64,000 bases of DNA from Penelope pileata (Eukaryota; Chordata; Aves; Galliformes; Cracidae). The notes beneath the pieces are model-generated. The model was not told where the DNA came from, ran no database searches, and saw only the letters and a program-made list of their open reading frames with translations. The DNA is taken from contig WBMW01005106.1 in NCBI GenBank assembly GCA_013396635.1, forward strand, positions 894,585 through 958,584, read 5' to 3'. A program made the translations under genes and the position numbers. Positions 1-11,980 of this stretch are shown here, piece by piece. Every line of letters begins with the position of its first letter. Positions within the stretch are counted from its first letter, which is position 1.

Positions 1-178
1 TTTTGAATCACATTTTGCCACCTTCTGACCCTCTTCTAGCTTTCTGTGAGGATGACACGAAGACCTTCCCTTTCTCTGGTCTTACTCCTTTTCTCCTTGT
101 TTCTTGGCACTGCTATCTGTGAACACAAATTAATCTTATCACATCTATGTTGATGGGTTACATTCTTATCTGTCTCCT

Positions 179-565
179 CTAAGTTTTATTTTGTTCAAAC
201 AACGGTTTTGTGTTTCCTTTCTGGCAGGTCCGACTCACGTGTAGACCTAAATTCAAGTCAGCACAAAGACATGAGATTATTGCGAATACTTTCTCGCCAA
301 TCCTTCTGCACACCTTCTTGTAAGGAGGTGGTCTATTTGTAACTGCAACATAGCTAAAAGTCTTATCCTGGCTCTCATCACCTGGCATCTCACTGCAAAG
401 TTCTTTTCTCCACTGATTGCACGTATAACATTCTCCTGCTTCAATTGATTCAAATTCACATGCAGAGGCATTTTCCTGCCCCAGTACATTGACACTATCA
501 CCTCCTTCCTTCATTCCTCTATTATTTCCCCTACCTTTGTTTATACAACATCGTCTTGTTTTCAT
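179..565 (-). pseudogene. Unidentified 128-codon minus-strand open frame
   Basis: An uninterrupted minus-strand frame of 128 codons with coding-like composition: Cys pairs (ECYTCNQW), a PPPY motif (TNRPPPYKKVCRRIG) and few low-complexity runs. It lies downstream of the exon-like blocks at 672-972 on the same strand, so it could be their 3' UTR, another exon or unrelated. PPPY occurs in retroviral Gag late domains and in WW-domain ligands, but nothing else here supports either. No homolog recognised. Confidence 0.2.
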
Positions 566-671
566 TTTGAACCTCCTTGTCTCATCCCCACATGACTTGT
601 CATCCCTTGTTCATTTCTAAATGTCAGCTTCCATCTTTGATGGGCTGTTGATGCCAGCTCCCTTTCTCTTG

Positions 672-972
672 TTACATCTTCAAATCATCACCTTTCCCAT
701 GCTTACGCTTACGTTTGGAAGGATCTCTCTGAAACAAAAACAAAGCAACTTTCAGGTCATTTTAGAAGTCTTTCCTGTGATGCCTTACAGGAGCCTTGAC
801 AAGCTGATGCTGTGCCAAAGCAGATGCTTTTCATGCTGACTGATATTGCTTGTATTCCCTGGCTGTCTGAGAGGCTCTGATGTTTTCTGCTTCAAACAAA
901 TCTTACTTTTAAGTCACCTACCTCAGCAGGGACATGGTCCATGATCTGATGGATGCAGAAATAAACTTTGCT
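672..972 (-). pseudogene. Two exon-like blocks of an unrecognised minus-strand gene or relic
   Basis: Read on the minus strand, 972-922 encodes SKVYFCIHQIMDHVPAE and ends at a donor (GCTGAG|gtaggt). After a 193-bp gap with intron-like ends, 728-672 follows an acceptor (tttttgtttcag) and encodes RDPSKRKRKHGKGDDLKM then a stop. The join is in phase 0 and the tail is basic, like a nuclear localisation signal. An in-frame stop lies just upstream of the first block, so it would need another upstream acceptor or be a relic. I do not recognise the protein. Chance cannot be excluded because both blocks are short. Confidence 0.25.
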
Positions 973-1337
973 TCATTCTAAGCTCGGATGAGGAACTGTC
1001 TCCAGCCTGTGCCACTTTGTCTTGCTCTTTTTGTTCCCTGCCCAACCCACACCACAGCTCTGTTCATCTGAGCTGCACAACAGCGGTAATGTAAGCAAGA
1101 TGAGTCCACTTGTCTCCTAAGAACTAGCAAACTGAGCATCGCCTGGTGGTAAACAATGCCACATCATTTGCTTGGCTACTGTTTGCCATGTTTTCTGCTG
1201 GAACTGAATCAGGAAGGAGCAAAAAATGGGTTTTGTACAGCAGTGAAGAAGGATTTGCAGCTCAAATGATTACAGCAAGTGTCCTCTGAGGGGCTGGTTC
1301 CTACCGAGGTGTTTTTCAGAAGTACCTTCATCCATTT

Positions 1338-1487
1338 GCCCTCAACCCCTGGAGACAGTCAAGGTCAGGCTGGATGGGGCTCTGAGCAACCTGGTCAAGC
1401 TGTAGGTGTCCCTGTTCATTGCAGGGGAATTGGACTAGATGGCCTTTAAAGGTCCCTTCCAACTCAAACAATTCTATGATTCTATGA
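1338..1487 (+). mobile_element. CR1 LINE 3' fragment
   Basis: A 5'-truncated CR1 tail. It shows the features of the family's 3' end: ctggatggggctctgagcaa, attggactagatggcc, ggtcccttccaactc and a closing double ATTCTATG-type repeat. No coding part remains. Confidence 0.9.
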
Positions 1488-4400
1488 AATGTGTGAGAAC
1501 AGGCAGATAGGTGAACTGTACCATAAAAGGTTTATTGCAGAACCAGAATCCCTTTATACTCTTCATGGAATAATATAATCTGTATAACAACTTTATATTT
1601 TGTCTTAGGTGCAGTCAAATATATTTTTTTCTGAGATGTTTCTACCAGTGATGATCACAAAAGGTTGGAGCTGAATCCAAACATGATCAAAGATTACATA
1701 TCCGTGAGAGCCTTGCAGCAGAACCCAATTGCATGGCAGAAGTCCCAAACTGCACAGTGTACTCAGAGCATTGCTCCAGCTCCATGCTTCTGGGTGCTGT
1801 AGTTGAGAATGTTCCGTTAAGGTGCTGCCATTAATGATCCTAGAAAGTCTGAGGCTGTGTCAGAATAGAAACAGAAGGGAACTGCAGAAGTAGTCAGCTT
1901 TATAGAGGATGGGGCCCTTCATCAAATTGTTTGCATGAAGGAATTAGAGAGAAAATTCTCTGAAACTGATTCAGAAATACAGCACCTGAATTCTGACTGA
2001 AGTCGGTGAGCAAGAGTCTGCATTTTGAGTTTAGAGGAAAATGCTATTAAACTGGAATTATAAGTCTTGTTTTTTCCAAGTCAAGTCATCTCTTTGTCAT
2101 CTACAAACTGACAATGCCATTTGGTTTTATTGACCAGTGCGACTTGATCTGCCTGATGACATTTCCCAAGATTAATGTGTCTGTTTCTTGACAATGCATG
2201 TACTTCCTGATGCATCACAATTAACCACTGCTACTTGGTATGATAAGGAGGGACTCTTTTATCTGCAGCTGCATGCCTTCTATCTGCATTTCAAGTGGCA
2301 AATAAACAGACAGGTCCCCTATCCACTTCTCTCATCTACCTTTTTGAAGTGAAATAAGATTGAAATTCACGCTTAGGTTCCCAGTAAAAATGCAGCATAT
2401 TTTAGAGAGCAAATTGGACTGGAAGTATAAATAATGGAAAAACACTAACCCAAACCCACAATGTATAAGATACAGAACACACAAGCATCTCTCAAGTATT
2501 ATAAATACTTGACTTTATAGCTTTTATTTATTTGTGTTGGTAGAAATGTCAAATTAATATTTATGAACTCTCTTTAGTGTATCTGCTAGGTTTTTGTTTG
2601 CTTTCAGTATAAATTGTCAGGCCAAAGCTGTTACCAGGATTGTCAAAGTATTCTTTTTAATCTCAAAGGGAGTTTCACATTTTGACTCAGTTCCACAGTG
2701 ATGTTCCATTGTACTTAAAGTTGTGAGTGGTCCATTTGTCTTTAACACATGCATAAACTTAAACTTGTGTGCATTTGCCTGAAACCAGAGAGATTTTGTA
2801 ACATCAAACATCACAGGAAAAGGCTGCTAACTTTTAAAAAACTGTTTTAATTAAACTCAGTAGCTGAACATAAAGCAGAAATGCAGATTCAAATTTACCT
2901 AGCCCTTGTTTTAATAATTTTGGCAAGATTTGTTCATTTTTTGGATGTCACATGACATAAGAAGAATTTGTATTTTATCGGTCCTTGGTTCCTCTAATGA
3001 GAATGCCAGCACATGTGGTGTCTAGAAAGAAAAGTACACTTGGCTGTTTTCTCACATCTATTAGATACAGATTCCTCCACCTGTGTTACAGAGACCTCCA
3101 GCAGCTACAGGGTGATGATGACTAGATGTCCCCACTATTAAACCAGAATTGGCATGGAACGGTGATATAAACATGAAATATACTTGCATTTACATTGAGA
3201 AAGAATCCAAATTTGCAATCTATGTAGTTCTTTTATGGAAAAAATAAAATGGAGTTTAAGAAATGTTTTGAGCTTTACTTTGTTAATTTATTTTTTCCTC
3301 TTTGTTTCTTCCCGTATATTCCCTTCCACCCATGGAAATTTGATTTGCTTCTTGTATTTATAAGAACCCTTGGTGACAGCTAATTTTCCCTTCTCCGGGT
3401 AGTATTTCAGCTGAACCTTGGTATTCTGAATGTGTCTAATTTATCTGAATAATATAATGTATGTCATGATAAAAACAAGATAAATGTCACAACTGGTATT
3501 TTTTTTTAATAAGCAGAGATGTGGCATCATTGTAGATGGTCTACTGTAGACTTGTTTCGTGTACACTTGTAATAAAAAAGGTTGAGAAGATCCGAGAATT
3601 CTTAAATAATGGGATGGCAAACAACACAAAGGACATTATAAGGTCTTTTAAATAAATCAGTTGTTGAAGCCTATTGTAATGCTATTCAGGGATGGCCATT
3701 TTATTGCAGAAAATAGATAGCAGAGTCCTAGGAGCATGATGGAGCTGAATGAGGTGCATGGCAAAGAGTACAGAAACATTCTGATATGAAAAGCGGTTGA
3801 ATGGATTGAGATTTTTAATTTAGGAAAGAAAAAGAAAATTGATAAAAAAAGTGTAAAGTCACAAGAAAGAAGGTGGATTCTTTCTTCCTTCCTCTTGACA
3901 TAAAAAAAGGCTATTTACATAATTAAGAATTGAAAATTGGGAAAATATGGAAGTGGTTTTTTTTGCAATGGAAAGCGGCCACAGGTGGAAATCAAAGCCA
4001 AGAAACTAGATGAAGGAAAAGACTGCATATTTTATGTGTGCATCAGAAGAATCCTGACTTACTGTTGAGGAGAGGGATCTGAATTTTCATGCCTTGTGTC
4101 TTGAGATTGCCACCAGCAGGGACAGAGATGGGCACAGATCATCTGCCTGACAGGAAGTTCTTACCCTGTTTGTAACAAGTCTCTGACTGGTCACAGCTGC
4201 TGGTCACAGGAGGGACTGGACCAGGTCAGTGGTCTGATACTGTATTGTAGGACTTGTGAATGATTAGATAAGAAATCACTAACGTGATGTGAATCTGCTT
4301 TAACTGTGTGATGAACTTTATTTTCCTGTGGTATAAATTAATAAAACAGACTTGGGAGTGCATATTTGGATGGGTGTCAGGATAGCACTCTTCTGAGGAC

Positions 4401-5408
4401 AAACAGAAGCACGCAATGTTCATAAAATTTTAGTGTGATGCATTGACTTACCACTATATTTAACCAAATATGAAACTTAGAAAAAATACTGTAATATAAT
4501 TAAGAAACTTGTTCGCCTTATGTTTTCCATCTCTGTGAAGTGGGCTGTGAAGATAAGAATGTATCCAACAATTCCTAAACTTTGGTTTTGTTCTATCTTT
4601 TTTACACATCTTATGAGCAAATTACTTATTCTCTGGGCCTGTCTCCACACATATAACGTGCCCAGTACTACTTCTGAAGCCCAGAATCAAAGATTTGTAA
4701 TTGAGGCATGCCAGATGGAAATCTAAATTTAATTCCACAGTTGTTTTTCTTTTTTTTTAAGCATAATTTAAACAATTTTTATAGCTTTTCACACGAAATC
4801 ATTAGATTGTGGATGATCTGGATTCAAGGTAATGTGCTTAAATTTTGCAAAATGCTTAAATTCAGAACAAAGAAATTGTGACATATGATATGTGACCTAT
4901 TATATGTCATTAGCATATATGATATGTCAGGTCCAAGATTTTACATGTAAAATCTTTTACAAGTTTATGTGTACATATGAAGCTACAAATTTAATTTTCT
5001 TATTTTCTAATAGTGCTACCTCTACATGGTGGGAGTAGTCATTCCAAAGCAGCACAGAGATATTTCTTGTGAGGAGAAACATCTTAATATCTACATTGAT
5101 CTACAATTTCTGGAATTATCATCACGGAGTGTTTTATCAGATAGTTTTCCTTTTTTTTTTTTTTCCCCAAGTTTCAAATCAATGTAATATTACTGAATAA
5201 AATAATAAAATATCTACAGCATAATTTTTTTTTTTGCAATATTTTTAAAAGGATTGTGGATGCAGTATTCCAAATAAGTTGTTGGTATCTTGTATTACTT
5301 TTAGAAGGTTTCGGTTTGTACTGTAGCATTGGCAGACAATTGGACAACTGTCGACGATAGGAATGTATTCTTAATCATGTCAAAAATGCATACATCAGAC
5401 TCAAACAT
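1488..5408. other. AT-rich intronic DNA, no gene seen
   Basis: Apart from the palindrome near 4935 and short T runs I see no coding block, RNA gene or repeat I can name. Confidence 0.6.
4935..4956. repeat. Perfect 22-bp palindrome
   Basis: The 11-base half site AAGATTTTACA is followed immediately by its reverse complement. Nearby, 4880-4927 holds several copies of atatgatatgt-like sequence, also partly palindromic. Confidence 0.95.
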
Positions 5409-5646
5409 TTATTCTACTTGTTGACGTTTTTGTCTGAGCACTGTAGGAAGGCTTCTAGGAACAATTATGACAGGACAATTGAGTGCCATCGTCCTTATCT
5501 TATATTCTGTTGACAGCTTTCCAATGCCGTTAAAGATATCACAGAATTGATTTTCTACCTTCATAAGCTTCTGTCCTACAGAATAAGCTCTCATAATGAG
5601 CCTTAGCATTTGCTGTGTTTTCAGATCTTGAATCAATACTCTTTCC
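5409..5646 (-). pseudogene. Coding-like minus-strand block, possible last exon or relic
   Basis: After an acceptor-like sequence (gtaattgtttcag) the minus strand is open for about 78 codons to a stop: ERVLIQDLKTQQMLRLIM near the start, VENQFCDIFNGIGKL in the middle, VPRSLPTVLRQKRQQVE at the end. The amphipathic heptad-like pattern suggests helix or coiled coil. An AATAAA on the minus strand overlaps the stop codon (5408-5413). Upstream on the same strand (6240-6850) coiled-coil-like fragments carry stops and frameshifts, so the whole may be a decayed retrocopy or pseudogene rather than a live exon. I do not recognise the protein. Confidence 0.3.
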
Positions 5647-5899
5647 CTGAAACAATTACAAATCTTATCTTTTCAAGATTTTGCTTTATCCTTATGTCAA
5701 ACCCATAAACCTACAAGTGGAATCCTTTCTCCACAACATTATCTGTGGTTGCTTATCTGTATTCAATGCAAGTATGTTTTCTCTTCAAGTGGTTTCAAGT
5801 AAATTCAGATATCACATTACACTATCCAGTCATATTCAACTCATCAGTTGAATTTGAATAACCCAGTGCAGGTACTGACTGCAAACACCTCTTGAACAG

Positions 5900-6076
5900 T
5901 TTCAGGCCTTGAACAGGTTGTCTGGTAAGGTCATGAAGGCTTCCTCCTTGGAGATCTTCAAAACCCACCTGGATATGGTCCTGGGCACAGTGATCTGGAG
6001 CTGGGGTTGGACCATATGGGCCCAGAGATCCCTTCTAACCTCAACCATTCTGTGTTTCTGTGATTCAGTTATTCTA
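5900..6076 (+). mobile_element. CR1 LINE 3' fragment, older
   Basis: Diverged CR1 tail: ggagatcttcaaaacccacctgga, then a tail resembling gttggac...gatcccttctaacctcaaccattctgtg and a degraded terminal repeat. It splits the minus-strand coding-like relics at 5409-5646 and 6240-6850. Confidence 0.85.
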
Positions 6077-6239
6077 TAAATTCCATTGTAGTAGTTTGCT
6101 CCTTTTTAGTACATTCTGGCTTCTGGTTCTTGCAAATATGGAAGGTCTTTACAAAGGTGAGAGATATAGCTTACTGGTTTTGGTATGCACTGGTTCACTC
6201 CCTCCCCACAAGTTTTGCAAATTCCTTTTATTTGCAGTC

Positions 6240-6850
6240 TGCAGATTCATCTTGAGAGATTTTCTTATCTTGTCCACTTTGTCTTCTTTTTCTTCCAAAA
6301 TCTACACTTGGTCTGAAGTCTTGGAAATGTTCTCTCTTGTTTTTCTGGAGTTTGGATAAGGAATTTCTTGCATTCTTGTTTTTTCTTTGGATTTGGTACT
6401 CTTATTCCCAATAGAATCTGATCTCCAAAATTAGGAATTTCACAAGCCCTTCAAAACTACACGTCTCAAAAGAATCAAATCTGTTCTAAATTATTCAACT
6501 ATTTTCTTTTCCCTTTTCTATTATGATATATCTCTCTCTCAATAGTTGCTTTTTTATCCAGAAGCTCAGGATTCATATTTGTGCTGCATATTCTGATAAA
6601 CGATTTTCTCAGCCTCAGTCACAAGCTAATGCACAAATCTAGTACATCTGATGTTGAAGTAATCCAAAGAAGATCTGCCTGTTCTTATCTCAGCTTGCCA
6701 AACTCTTGATTTAACTTTTCTGCTTCCTTCTGTGGTTTTGGAAAGCTCCAGTTGCTCATGAGTTTTTACTGCTCCTTTTCTTCATTCATCACTTTTCTTA
6801 GATGTAATCTTCCATTTCTGCAGCTGAAGTTGTCAGATTGTGAAAATCTG
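6240..6850 (-). pseudogene. Decayed coiled-coil-like coding relic
   Basis: On the minus strand several short frames read like a broken coiled-coil protein. One reads EAEKLNQEFGKLR before a stop, another TEAEKIVYQNMQHKYES before a stop, and a third ILEEKEDKVDKIRKSLKMN followed by QTANKRN. Stops and frame changes separate them. They are collinear with the block at 5409-5646, with a CR1 insertion between (about 5900-6076). The repeated Glu/Lys/Leu pattern could partly arise from AT-rich sequence, so confidence is low. Confidence 0.25.
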
Positions 6851-7149
6851 AGTTAGGCTCATAATTACTCAAATAAGTGAGAAAGTTAATAGATGCTAAA
6901 GAAAAATGCTTCTAAAGGAAAATGTTTCTGAAGAAAGAAGAGGATTTTTATACATTCATTAAACAGTCTGTGTTAGAGTGTTTCAGAGATGTCATTTCTA
7001 GCACTGAGAAATGAAAATGTCCAATTATCCCTACAAAAATATATAACAACAAAAAGACAATTTACTCGTATATTTAACCTAAGCTTTTAATGCATGGTTT
7101 TGTGAAAAGTACTCATAATATCAGTATGAATTGAAGCTCTTTTCATAGC

Positions 7150-7196
7150 AAAAAAAAAAAAAAAAGAAAGAAAGAAAGAAAAAAAATTCCAATAGT
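7150..7196 (+). repeat. Poly-A / GAAA simple repeat
   Basis: Fifteen A, then gaaagaaagaaagaaa and more A. No retroposon body is evident beside it, so it is treated as a simple repeat. Confidence 0.85.
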
Positions 7197-10162
7197 AACA
7201 AGCAGACATACTGAAAGTTTCCAGGAAGGAAACTTATTTTTCTGGTAGAAAAAACTATTACACAGGATCCAGATGACCCAAGTGCTTGCAAACTTGGGAT
7301 TTGACCTTAATTCTTTCCATCTCATGCAGCCCCTGCCCATGCACTTATCACTTCTTTGTCTTTCTCTTCACTGTATGTTGGGAAACAGCTGGTATCCACC
7401 AGGTTAATGTGCTATGCTGTTCCTACTGCTCTGCTAAAGGGGCAGCAGGGGACTGCAGGGAACTCAGAATCCTACCAGCAGAAAAGCAAAAACTGCATTT
7501 TGATCCTTTACATTTTGATTTTTTTTTTCCTATTGACTGTGTTACTCTGGAAGTCAAATTTTTGGTGCCATTCGTAGTGAACAAACATATTACATGTGAT
7601 GATGGATTTCCATTTTCCAGACAGCTAAGGCTGTGATTGGCTCTTTGAGGCTGTATTTGTGGTCTGCCCATGATAAAATATTTTGGAAACATCTGTAAAA
7701 CTCTACTTCAAACGTTTGCTATTTGGCTTATTAAAGATGAATACATTTGCCAAACCAAACTGAAAAAAAAAAACAAAGTGAAACAGCTTAGGACTTATCA
7801 TTCAGAGAAGTATTTGCAAAAAGCAAAACAGATTTACCTCTATTGGTTCCCACGGCGATTGATGTGATTTTTGAGAGAATGAGAGATTTTTAGAGGTATT
7901 TCTTACCAAAACAGTATAATGTGAGGTTGAATCATTTTGTCAAATACTTCCATTACATGGCAGAGTGCTATTTGAGTTATGGACAGTCACTGACAAAGCA
8001 TTTAGGAAAAGCTTCTGAAGAAAAATCTCTTTTTAGATGTGAACTGATGGCATCTTTCAGGCCATATGTTCTAATAAATGAACAGTGTATGTGAAAGATC
8101 ACGAACTGTTAATAACATTCTGTACAAAAACTTCACTATTATTCAGCTGAGCATATTTCCAGTGCTGTCAGTTTATATTTAATCAAAATGTTTGACAGCT
8201 TGTATTTTAGATCATATCATTGTAGAATTCTGTTTATAATGAACACGAGCATTATAAAGGCACCAAGAATTATGGAGATTTTGAATTGAGTCTTAAATAA
8301 TGACTAATGAAGGACACAAATTGTTGCAGTATGCACTTTTTTTAATAAACACTTTTTCCCAGTCCTGGACAGATTAAAGGGCCACACTCTGCCTATTTGA
8401 TGCAGATCAAGGCACACAGGACACAAGTGCAGATCTGCAGCATGAACACCAAGGGGAGAGAAGGGACCACTCACCTGCTCCGTTGCCTCTATGTGTTTTT
8501 TGGTCACTACGTGACTTAATTCTGTCTGAGCTCTCTTCCAAGGGTCCTTAAGTTTACATGGCTGCTGCTGCTAGAGTGAAAATTCAAGTTTGGTTTGGAA
8601 TAGCAGAATCCAATGTTAATTAAGTAACTGCTGTTCCCATGCTCAGTTATGACCATGTCCAATTTCCTTCAATCCATTGTGAATGCTTAATTTTTTCACC
8701 CCAGCTCCCTTATACATGAGTACATTCACACTGAATGTATATAGAAATAAGAGGACTGTTTACTCTTATTTTTAATCTAAGTAGAGCAGCTTTGCAACCC
8801 TTTCACAAATGGCAGGGTTAGCTGCATCCCTTATGCATACAAATGCAGTTCTATGCAGTTAGCCTAAGGGCATGATATAAAGATTCTCCGTGGCTCCACT
8901 GGACACCACTGTCTTATCAATATAGATCTCCAGCATTATTTATTTCTCAGAATAAAACAAGATTTTGATAAAAGAACAGGACAAGATTTACTCATCTATT
9001 TTCACAAGTTTATGCCTCACAAATCTTTTTTCATGAATACTGAAAACAGTTTGAAGGAGCTCTTATAATCTTAAAATTTATCTCTGAAGCCATAAGTTAG
9101 TTTGCTTCAGCGAGTAGAAAACTGCTTAAGGATTTAGTCTTGTAAAAATGAGCTCAGGTAGATAATAATACTCAAGGATAGCTGTTATAACTGAGCCTTA
9201 AGATAATGTCATGTTAATCTATCAATTGTGAAAGTGTCTGTTATTAATGGAGTTATTTATTATGTGTTTCTCCTGCAGCATAGTTCAAAACAACACCGTG
9301 AAAGTGATGGGCGCAGGTTGCGTTATGATTTGCTTAGAGCAACCCTCTCCTCCTCCTCTTATGAGTGCTAAATTTCTCACCGTTAAGGACCACGAGCTAT
9401 TCCCTTCTGTTAGCAGGATGGATCCAGCACGCCATTAATCATTCAGGAACTTGTCATGGCCGCAGGCAGGCTGCTCTGTGTCAGGCTGTTCTCCCCTGTC
9501 CTTGACTGCTTCACCAGCAGCACAATCCTGGCAAAGTAACCCCAATCAAGGAGTCCCTTGTAAGCAACTAAAGTCAGTGAAAAAGCCTGTTTTATACATG
9601 TATATATATAATATAAACAAAATGTTAAAGCAGATTCTCTCATTCTTGGTTATAATAGAGCAATCTCTCCATTTGGACGTTCAGCTGAAATTTCTCAGAG
9701 CTCTGACTTGTGCAGGGAAGTGCCTCTGGTGTGGATGAAATGGTGACTGCCCCCAGACGTCCCCCTAGGTCCTGCCTGGAGGTTCAGACCACCTAGTGAA
9801 CATCCACAGGCAGCAGGGCAGGATCTGCTCCTGCTCCTGGGCTGCAGCACTACACAGCACCGGGGTAATTAAACCACTGCTGACCCCATGTCACACCCCG
9901 GGTGACGTTTCTCGTCCAGCTGCCTGCTCTGTTGGTGCAGCACTTCCAAGCTCCAGGTGCAGATCTTCCCAGGATCACACTAGAAGGGTGTGTGGCTTTG
10001 TGCTGCACTTTGGACTTCAGGCTCAGAAACTTGCTGGCAGCTACTTTGCTTTTTAGTCACGTCAATCCAGGCATTGTGCTGGTTGATCAGTCAAGCTTGT
10101 TCCGATGACTTAATGACTGGGATTATGGCCTTCAGCTCACCAGTGTCAACTTTCAGCTGTAG

Positions 10163-10220
10163 TCCTTTTTTTTCTTTTCGTTTTCCTTTTCTTTTTCTCT
10201 CTCTTTTTTTTTTTTTTTTT
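10163..10220 (+). repeat. T-rich pyrimidine tract
   Basis: Pyrimidine run with one G, ending in a stretch of 17 T. No acceptor-plus-exon structure follows that I can support. Confidence 0.8.
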
Positions 10221-11460
10221 GAGAAATAGACCGCTGAGAACAGTGGTCCAGCACAACGCACTGCTCTCAGTAATGTCCATTAGGTGTCCCCCCATGCTGG
10301 TGGCTCGTGGTACTTTAATTACATCTTCTCCGTTCCGTTAACAGTGGAGCACTCCGCATGCATTCATTGAATGAAGGCCCAGATTTCCATATTGCACACA
10401 GCACTGCAGCACTTCCTCTTTGTATAAGGAGTTCTCATTACTTGGAAGAACTCGTGCATTTGCAGGCAACTATTTGTCAGTTGCTGCATCTGAACCTTAA
10501 TTAACACTGTATTGGTAAGTAGATAATATATACAAAATGGTAATTCTGAGCCCATAACCACCTGCCATGTTCTTTCCCACCACTGTGCAGCTATTCTCTT
10601 TGCTATGCAGAATAGTAAGAGAAATTATAAGTAAATTAAATATGCAGGCATAATGCCATATTTCAGCTTTGCTGTTTGCAGCCAAAGCCACGGCTGGATC
10701 CCTTGTTACAGCACTAAGTTTTCTCCCGTTGTCTAACTCGTTCTGTCCTGGGTTTGTAAATATGCCCATGCATTATTTGCTGCCTGAATCATTATCCCGC
10801 AGTTTTACAGAGTCTCACAGGGGGAAGTCAGCTTCTCACAATAGCAAGGACAGACTTTTTCTATGCATGGGTGGGTGGCAATAGTAATGAATCTATCTCC
10901 TTTCCTCCCTTCCTCATTTTTGTGATCACTCAGCCCTTGCCATTACAGTGTTGAATGTCACCTGCAGACTTCCTGCACTCCCCTGGCCTATCTCACTTTA
11001 AGGAGTGACTTTCACATGACAAGCCCCATTTTTATAAACTTGAATACACCTTGCAGTTAAAACCACAAAGCATCACACCTTATAATAAAAGCTGAATTAA
11101 ATCCAAGCCATGCCCCGTTATTGGAGCTCTCCCTCATAATCTTCCATACATTTATCTGCACAATGTACCTTTCAGACAGTCCTGCAGCACAAAAAGGGTT
11201 GAAGTGTCCACACTGTGTTATTTGTTATTTGCAGAGTTCTTTGTGCAAAGAACTGCTTCCACCTTGGCAGGACTCACACATCAGCCCAATTGTAACATGC
11301 CTGAGGGCACAAGGAGGATGGAGCTTGCCTAACACAACCTGCAAGTGTAGCAGCCCACATTGCCAGCTGATGGGGTGCCTTTGCTGTTTCCTCTCCCAAG
11401 TCAATAGGTGGATGGGCAGAGCACTCATCCAGGAAAGAGAATGTGAAACCTACACACATA

Positions 11461-11980
11461 GGTTGCTCCAAAAGTAACGTCTTCTATTAGGGTTATTAAT
11501 AGGGTTATCCTATTAGCATTATTTCCATGGAAACTACAACAGATACAAGACACACAGTCACACTATTTGATAGAGCAAATTCTCGGCTACAAAATGCTAT
11601 TTTTCAGCAGTCACCACCATTAGCTTTGTGTGGATGAGCTGATGGAGACACTCTTCTTTTTGCGGTGTGACTGCTGTGCATGGCTGTCATGGCTGTCCAG
11701 AATGTGGCTTGTCTTTCACATTGCTGTCACCACTGAAGAAACGCACCACCACTGCCTCACTGTGCTCACATCCACTGTTTGGTCTCTGTAAATGTTCAGC
11801 AAGTGCTGATGAATGCCAATGGGTGCCATTTTTTTCTGCATGCAGGAATTCAATGACACACCTTCGCTTGTAATGGAATATTGATTGGAAGATTCAACCT
11901 CTGCTGCCATACCACCAACATCCGCCTCTGACATTGTGGGCCAGCACAATAAAGTAGGAGGCATTGCTGTCAGAGCAGCC
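11461..11980 (-). mobile_element. Internally deleted mariner (Galluhop-like), copy 1
   Basis: DNA transposon of 520 bp with matching ends: ggttgctccaaaagtaacg at the left, diverged complement ggaggcattgctgtcagagcagcc at the right. TA precedes the left end; the right TA is lost. On the minus strand, near the right end, a remnant of the transposase N-terminal helix-turn-helix reads IHQHLLNIYRDQTVDVSTVRQW. The left end corresponds to the transposase C-terminus. The DDE/D catalytic middle is missing, so it cannot mobilise itself. About 37 bp of repeated tagggttat-like sequence (11483-11519) sits inside the left end. Confidence 0.85.

Larger units (their letters stand above)
6851..11460. other. 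Intronic DNA, no gene seen
   Basis: Contains the two simple repeats at 7150 and 10163. Open frames are short and unsupported. 8390-8470 has a weak SINE-like look that I could not assign. Confidence 0.55.

Noticed and set aside
7150..7196. Poly-A run considered as the tail of a processed retrocopy
   Set aside because: No coding or mRNA-like body is adjacent on the matching side and no flanking target duplication is visible; the GAAA units fit a simple repeat.
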